Under the pieces are notes generated by a model that saw only the letters and a program-made list of their open reading frames with translations, was not told the origin of the DNA and did no database searches. From Bacillota bacterium (GTDB taxonomy: Bacteria; Bacillota; Desulfotomaculia; Desulfotomaculales; JAJYZD01): a stretch of DNA of 9,226 bases. Location of the stretch: assembly GCA_021800315.1 (NCBI GenBank), contig JAJYZD010000148.1, positions 1 to 9,226 on the forward strand. Reading direction: 5' to 3'. This document shows, in pieces, positions 7,051 through 9,226 of the stretch. Position 1 is the stretch's first letter, and each line of letters opens with the position of its first letter. The position numbers were made by a program, and so were the translations under genes.

Positions 7051-7747
7051 CCGTCACACCTTCCGGGAAGAAGGTGGGGGCGGCGGACCGCTCTGTGGCG
7101 AAGAGGTGGTTGCCGATCCTGGTAATGACCGGCAGGGTGCGGATCCAGGGATCCTGCGCCTGGACCGGGTTGTAGAAGTAGAGAGCGCCGTGCGACGGGT
7201 CCCGGCCGTTGAGCGCCGAGATCGCCGCCCGGATTGCGGAGGCGTCCGGTGTCAGGTCGATGGCGCCGTCGGCTACCGGCTGAAACTGGTAGGAACCGCC
7301 GCTGTGCTGCATTATTACAGCCCGGATGCTTTTCGGGAACAGCGGGCTGGCCATGCGGTTGATGATAACGGCGCCGACGGCCACCTGCCCCGAAAAAGGC
7401 TCTCCCCGCGCCTCGGCGTAAATGAGGCGCGCCAGGAGCATCAGATCCGACCGGCCCACCTCCCCCCTGGAGACAAACGCCGGAACCGGCTCGAAGTGCC
7501 CGGGGACGAGCAGCAGGTCGCCGGGATGGATCAGGTCGCTGTCCAGCCTGTTGGCCGCTATGAGCTTGTCTAGGTCCACCCCGTAGGCTTGCGCGATCCC
7601 GGAGAGGGTATCGCCTGGTTGTACCGTGTAGGTAAGCTGCACCTCCCCGCCGGCCAGGGAAACTTCCGTCGCCGCCCGCGCGGGCACGGCCTGACCGAGA
7701 AAAAGGACCAGAACTCCCAGCCAGACTAAGCCCTTGTAATTTTCCAT
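7034..7747 (-). CDS. sleB: Spore cortex-lytic enzyme SleB-type cell wall hydrolase with LysM domain
   Basis: Exported peptidoglycan hydrolase of the Hydrolase_2/SleB-CwlJ family; SleB acts as a lytic transglycosylase on cortex muramic-delta-lactam peptidoglycan during germination. Order in 237 aa: signal peptide 1-25 with hydrophobic core VWLGVLVLFLGQAV and cleavage site PARA|A; one LysM domain at about 39-82 (YTVQPGDTLSGIAQAYGVDL, ending GDLLLVP); catalytic domain 100-218 with LARLIYAEARGE carrying the catalytic Glu112, GQVAVGAVIINR, YQFQPVADG and ALYFYNPVQAQDPW. Bacillus SleB usually carries a PG_binding_1 domain where this has LysM. I chose ATG at 7747 because AAAGGAGG lies five bases before it and it gives a clean signal peptide; an ATG at 7780 would add 11 polar residues. 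A sigma-G-like promoter lies 39 bases upstream and a terminator overlaps the stop. No ypeB gene, the usual partner in Bacillus, is next to it. Confidence 0.92.
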   Translation of the reverse strand: MENYKGLVWLGVLVLFLGQAVPARAATEVSLAGGEVQLTYTVQPGDTLSGIAQAYGVDLDKLIAANRLDSDLIHPGDLLLVPGHFEPVPAFVSRGEVGRSDLMLLARLIYAEARGEPFSGQVAVGAVIINRMASPLFPKSIRAVIMQHSGGSYQFQPVADGAIDLTPDASAIRAAISALNGRDPSHGALYFYNPVQAQDPWIRTLPVITRIGNHLFATERSAAPTFFPEGVTAGLPA

Positions 7748-7785
7748 CACGGCCTCCTTTTGCCGGAAAGTATTTTGCACGGTAA

Positions 7786-7814
7786 TATTATGTCCCTATA
7801 CATGCAAAACATTC
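7786..7814 (-). promoter_or_regulatory. Sigma-G-type forespore promoter of sleB
   Basis: Minus strand: GAATG (7814-7810), a 17-base spacer, then CATAATA (7792-7786). This fits the published Bacillus sigma-G pattern (gHATR, 17-18 bases, CATnHTA) at every fixed position. Transcription would start near 7779, giving a leader of about 32 bases with AAAGGAGG before the sleB ATG. No better sigma-A promoter is visible in the same interval. A forespore promoter is what sleB is known to use in Bacillus. Confidence 0.65.
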
Positions 7815-8025
7815 CATTTGAGGCTGGCCGCGCCTTTTGATGGTTTGAAACAATCCGGTTCACACGTAGCGGGAGAAGTTTCCGACCACAAAACAGATCG
7901 CAGGAATAAGGGGGTTTCGGGCAGAAGGAACGGACCATGAGCAGGAAAAACCCGCATGATCGCTGGAGAGCTTCCGATCTTGCGCAAGTTCGCCTTTGGC
8001 AGCCATTGATCGAAGAATTTGTGCT

Positions 8026-8193
8026 CTAGGCCGTACGGCGCAGGATGGCGGCCAGGTCCTCGTCGGCCGTGGTGATGGGCATGATGTTGAAATTCTTGAC
8101 CAGGACGTCGAGCACACCCGGCGATATGAAGGCCGGGAGGCTTGGCCCCAGGCGGATATCCCTGATACCCAGGTGCAGGAGGCTCAGCAGTTG
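8026..8193 (-). pseudogene. hcp: C-terminal fragment of hybrid-cluster protein (hydroxylamine reductase / NO-responsive Hcp)
   Basis: One minus-strand frame, ending in TAG at 8028-8026, reads QLLSLLHLGIRDIRLGPSLP, then AFISPGVLDVLVKNFNIMPI and TTADEDLAAILRRTA. This is the C-terminal end of Hcp/Prismane proteins (family pattern LLxLGxxxIxLGPxLPAFxSPxVLxVLVxNFxIxPI, then EDL). Hcp is an iron-sulfur protein linked to nitric oxide or hydroxylamine stress. About 56 of the usual ~530-550 residues remain; all cluster-binding cysteines are absent. Similarity ends at about 8193, and the frame then runs into A-rich sequence next to a strong plus-strand promoter, which looks like a recombination or insertion junction. 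No start codon with a ribosome binding site allows a short product. The identity is quite sure, and the copy is non-functional. The 278 bases from here to sleB hold only the sleB promoter and a 10-bp palindrome (CTTGCGCAAG, 7979-7988). Confidence 0.8.
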
Positions 8194-8211
8194 TTTTTTT
8201 CTTAATAAAGG

Positions 8212-8240
8212 TTGACAAGTAACTCCAAAACTAGTATCAT
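8212..8240 (+). promoter_or_regulatory. Strong sigma-A promoter (first of two)
   Basis: TTGACA (8212-8217), a 17-base spacer, TATCAT (8235-8240). The -35 box is perfect and the -10 box matches 5 of 6. Transcription should start near 8247, only 18 bases before the stem of the terminator at 8265-8304, so its main product would be very short. Confidence 0.7.
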
Positions 8241-8246
8241 AAAAGC

Positions 8247-8304
8247 ATCATTGACCATTGCCCAGGTTGGGCTTGCCCCCAGGGATGAATGGCCCAATCT
8301 TTTT
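8247..8304 (+). ncRNA. Candidate ~58-nt RNA made by the first promoter and the terminator
   Basis: The predicted start at about 8247 and the end of the terminator T-run at 8304 delimit a short transcript with no open frame worth the name. It can adopt two exclusive folds. One is the terminator (8265-8272 with 8292-8299). The other is a three-way junction closed by CCATT/AATGG (8255-8259 with 8288-8292), with hairpins GCCCA-GGT-TGGGC (8260-8272) and CCC-CCA-GGG (8276-8284). This could be a small RNA or a compact attenuator. It fits no riboswitch class I recognise. Confidence 0.35.
8265..8304 (+). terminator. Intrinsic terminator between the two promoters
   Basis: GGTTGGGC (8265-8272) pairs with GCCCAATC (8292-8299), eight pairs including one G-U, and is followed at once by TTTTT (8300-8304). 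The loop is rather long at 19 bases. It would stop transcripts from the promoter at 8212-8240. Confidence 0.6.
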
Positions 8305-8328
8305 AATCTATTCTAACAAAGAAAACTA

Positions 8329-8357
8329 TTGACAAAAGAGCATCAATGAGGTATAAA
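8329..8357 (+). promoter_or_regulatory. Strong sigma-A promoter (second of two)
   Basis: TTGACA (8329-8334), a 17-base spacer, TATAAA (8352-8357); perfect -35 and 5 of 6 at -10. Transcription from about 8364 would run toward the TnpB-related remnant some 225 bases away. The first reading frame behind it is the unrecognised 43-codon frame at 8407. Confidence 0.65.
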
Positions 8358-8588
8358 AAGTGGCAATATATGGTAATAAAGGGAAAGATTTGTTGAGCTA
8401 CGAAGAATGAATGAAATGACTATCTGCTTGGTTCAGGAAGCGGCAAGCCACGACCGGCGCCAGTTCATGCCACTCATCCAAAGTCCGTTTACGCTGGCCC
8501 GTGAAGGCATGTCTCATTTTTGCCCGAAAATTAGTTGACAGACCTCCGGGCCTAAGAACGCGACTTCGACCCGCAGGGTCTCTGCCTC

Positions 8589-9158
8589 TTGAGCCGTGGT
8601 TACCGGCGCACTTATCTCGCGGGAGTCCTGGCGATGGTTGTTATTGGTATAGCCAAGAGTCTTGGCAAGCCGCTGGCCGTTGAGAATCTGGATTTCGGCA
8701 AGGGCCGGATGGATACAAACAAACGCTTCAACCGCATGGCGTCCAATTTCCCTTACCAGAAGATACTGGATGCGGTTGCCCGCAGGGCCTTTAAGGAAGG
8801 CGTAGGGCTTAAGTCTGTATGGTCCGCCCACACTTCGACCATCGGCCGATGGAAGTACATGAACAAATACGGCATTTCGGTGCATCATGCCGCGGCGCTG
8901 GTGATCGCACGGCGGGCCATGGGTTTCCGGGAGATTATCACCAAGGAGTTAAAAAAGAAGGTGGCGGTTCTTAAAGAGAACCTTGCTCAAAAGGTTTACT
9001 CCCAACCTGGGGAAGGAAAAGGGATGACCCGAAAGGCAAGACTCCGCTTCAAGCGTCTGGACGGAAAGATTGGTTGGCATAACGGTCTAAAACCATTTAA
9101 GCAGACCCAATTCTATTCGGTCTGGCACGACTTGAAGTTGGCAGCCTTCGCTCAGTAG
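8589..9158 (+). CDS. IS200/IS605-family TnpB-related protein, N-terminally truncated
   Basis: The 189-aa open frame resembles the C-terminal part of TnpB-related proteins of IS200/IS605 elements, an RNA-guided nuclease superfamily with a split RuvC fold. Visible: SLGKPLAVENLDF (24-36), the RuvC-II strand with Glu32; KRFNRMASNFPYQKILDAVA (45-64); VWSAHTSTIGRWKYMNKYGI (77-96); SVHHAAALVIARRAMGF (97-113), which sits where RuvC-III would be. Relatives are about 350-550 aa. The RuvC-I strand with its Asp and the whole N-terminal RNA/DNA-binding part are missing. The Cys zinc-finger residues of canonical TnpB are absent, and the expected RuvC-III Asp position reads Val/His. The apparent start is a TTG without a ribosome binding site; the frame is closed by TAA at 8553-8555. 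No TnpA gene is in the window. It is most likely an inactive remnant that may still be reached by the promoter at 8329-8357. Confidence 0.7.
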   Translation: MSRGYRRTYLAGVLAMVVIGIAKSLGKPLAVENLDFGKGRMDTNKRFNRMASNFPYQKILDAVARRAFKEGVGLKSVWSAHTSTIGRWKYMNKYGISVHHAAALVIARRAMGFREIITKELKKKVAVLKENLAQKVYSQPGEGKGMTRKARLRFKRLDGKIGWHNGLKPFKQTQFYSVWHDLKLAAFAQ

Positions 9159-9226
9159 GCGACCCCGTTAGCCGGAGTTCGGAGAAACCGGTAGGCTGTA
9201 TCCAACAGATTGCGGGAGGCGGGGTT

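Larger units (their letters stand above)
8244..8349 (+). repeat. Two copies of an 11-bp motif at the two promoters
   Basis: AGCATCATTGA at 8244-8254 and AGCATCAATGA at 8339-8349 agree at 10 of 11 bases and are 95 bases apart. Each ends in TCAwTGA, a small inverted repeat. The first lies just after the -10 box of the first promoter, the second in the spacer of the second promoter. Both places are typical for a repressor site. No regulator gene is visible, so an operator role is inference. Confidence 0.35.
8194..8588. other. Regulatory-looking stretch without a recognised gene
   Basis: AT-rich sequence with two sigma-A promoters and one intrinsic terminator (listed separately), all on the plus strand. 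A 43-codon frame from ATG at 8407 to TGA at 8536-8538 begins MNEMTICLVQEAASHDRRQF. It lies about 45 bases after the start site predicted for the second promoter, but has no clear ribosome binding site and matches no family I know. The stretch 8539-8588 is not interpretable and probably marks the broken 5' side of the TnpB-related gene. Confidence 0.4.

Noticed and set aside
7979..7988. Perfect 10-bp palindrome CTTGCGCAAG between hcp fragment and sleB
   Set aside because: Single copy, no promoter overlap, and palindromes of this size occur by chance.
7796..8218. 140-codon minus-strand frame over the hcp fragment
   Set aside because: The homologous hcp residues are in another frame; this one has biased Pro/His/Gly composition and no family resemblance.
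104..9170. ACCCCGTTAG occurs near both ends of the window (105-114 and 9162-9171), possible element ends
   Set aside because: Only ten bases match, the flanks differ, and intact housekeeping genes lie between; a chance match is likely.

Overview
The window looks like a chromosomal segment from a spore-forming, fairly GC-rich Firmicute, most plausibly a Peptococcaceae-type clostridium (Desulfotomaculum/Pelotomaculum-like). That assignment is inference. It rests on a SleB-type germination hydrolase with what looks like a forespore sigma-G promoter, on Shine-Dalgarno sequences of the AAAGGAGG type, and on the style of the GH57/DUF3536 and MalQ proteins. No rRNA, tRNA or CRISPR array was found.

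Layout. (1) Bases 1-1469 are genomic debris. They hold the C-terminal end of a frameshifted FtsX/MacB-type ABC transporter permease (minus, 111-439), the N-terminal half of a frameshifted HigB/Gp49-like toxin (plus, 768-996), and long stretches with no recognisable gene. (2) Bases 1470-7747 are an intact minus-strand block, transcribed right to left: sleB (LysM + hydrolase domain), malQ (GH77 4-alpha-glucanotransferase), a GH57/DUF3536 glycosidase, and an ICMT-like membrane methyltransferase. An intrinsic terminator overlapping the sleB stop separates sleB from the sugar genes. malQ and the GH57 gene are three bases apart, and the Shine-Dalgarno of the second lies in the last codons of the first, so they are almost certainly one operon acting on alpha-1,4-glucans (glycogen or maltodextrin). 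The methyltransferase follows after about 200 bases containing two perfect 9-bp hairpins. (3) Bases 7748-9226 are accessory again: a sigma-G-like promoter for sleB, the last ~56 codons of a hybrid-cluster protein (hcp), two strong plus-strand sigma-A promoters with an intrinsic terminator between them (a candidate ~58-nt RNA with two exclusive folds), and the C-terminal part of an IS200/IS605 TnpB-related protein.

The intact genes are ordinary families. The parts most worth a second look are the promoter/terminator unit at 8212-8304, the junction where hcp stops next to mobile-element DNA, the TnpB-related remnant, and the sigma-G promoter of sleB. I do not see convincing evidence of a wholly new multi-gene system.
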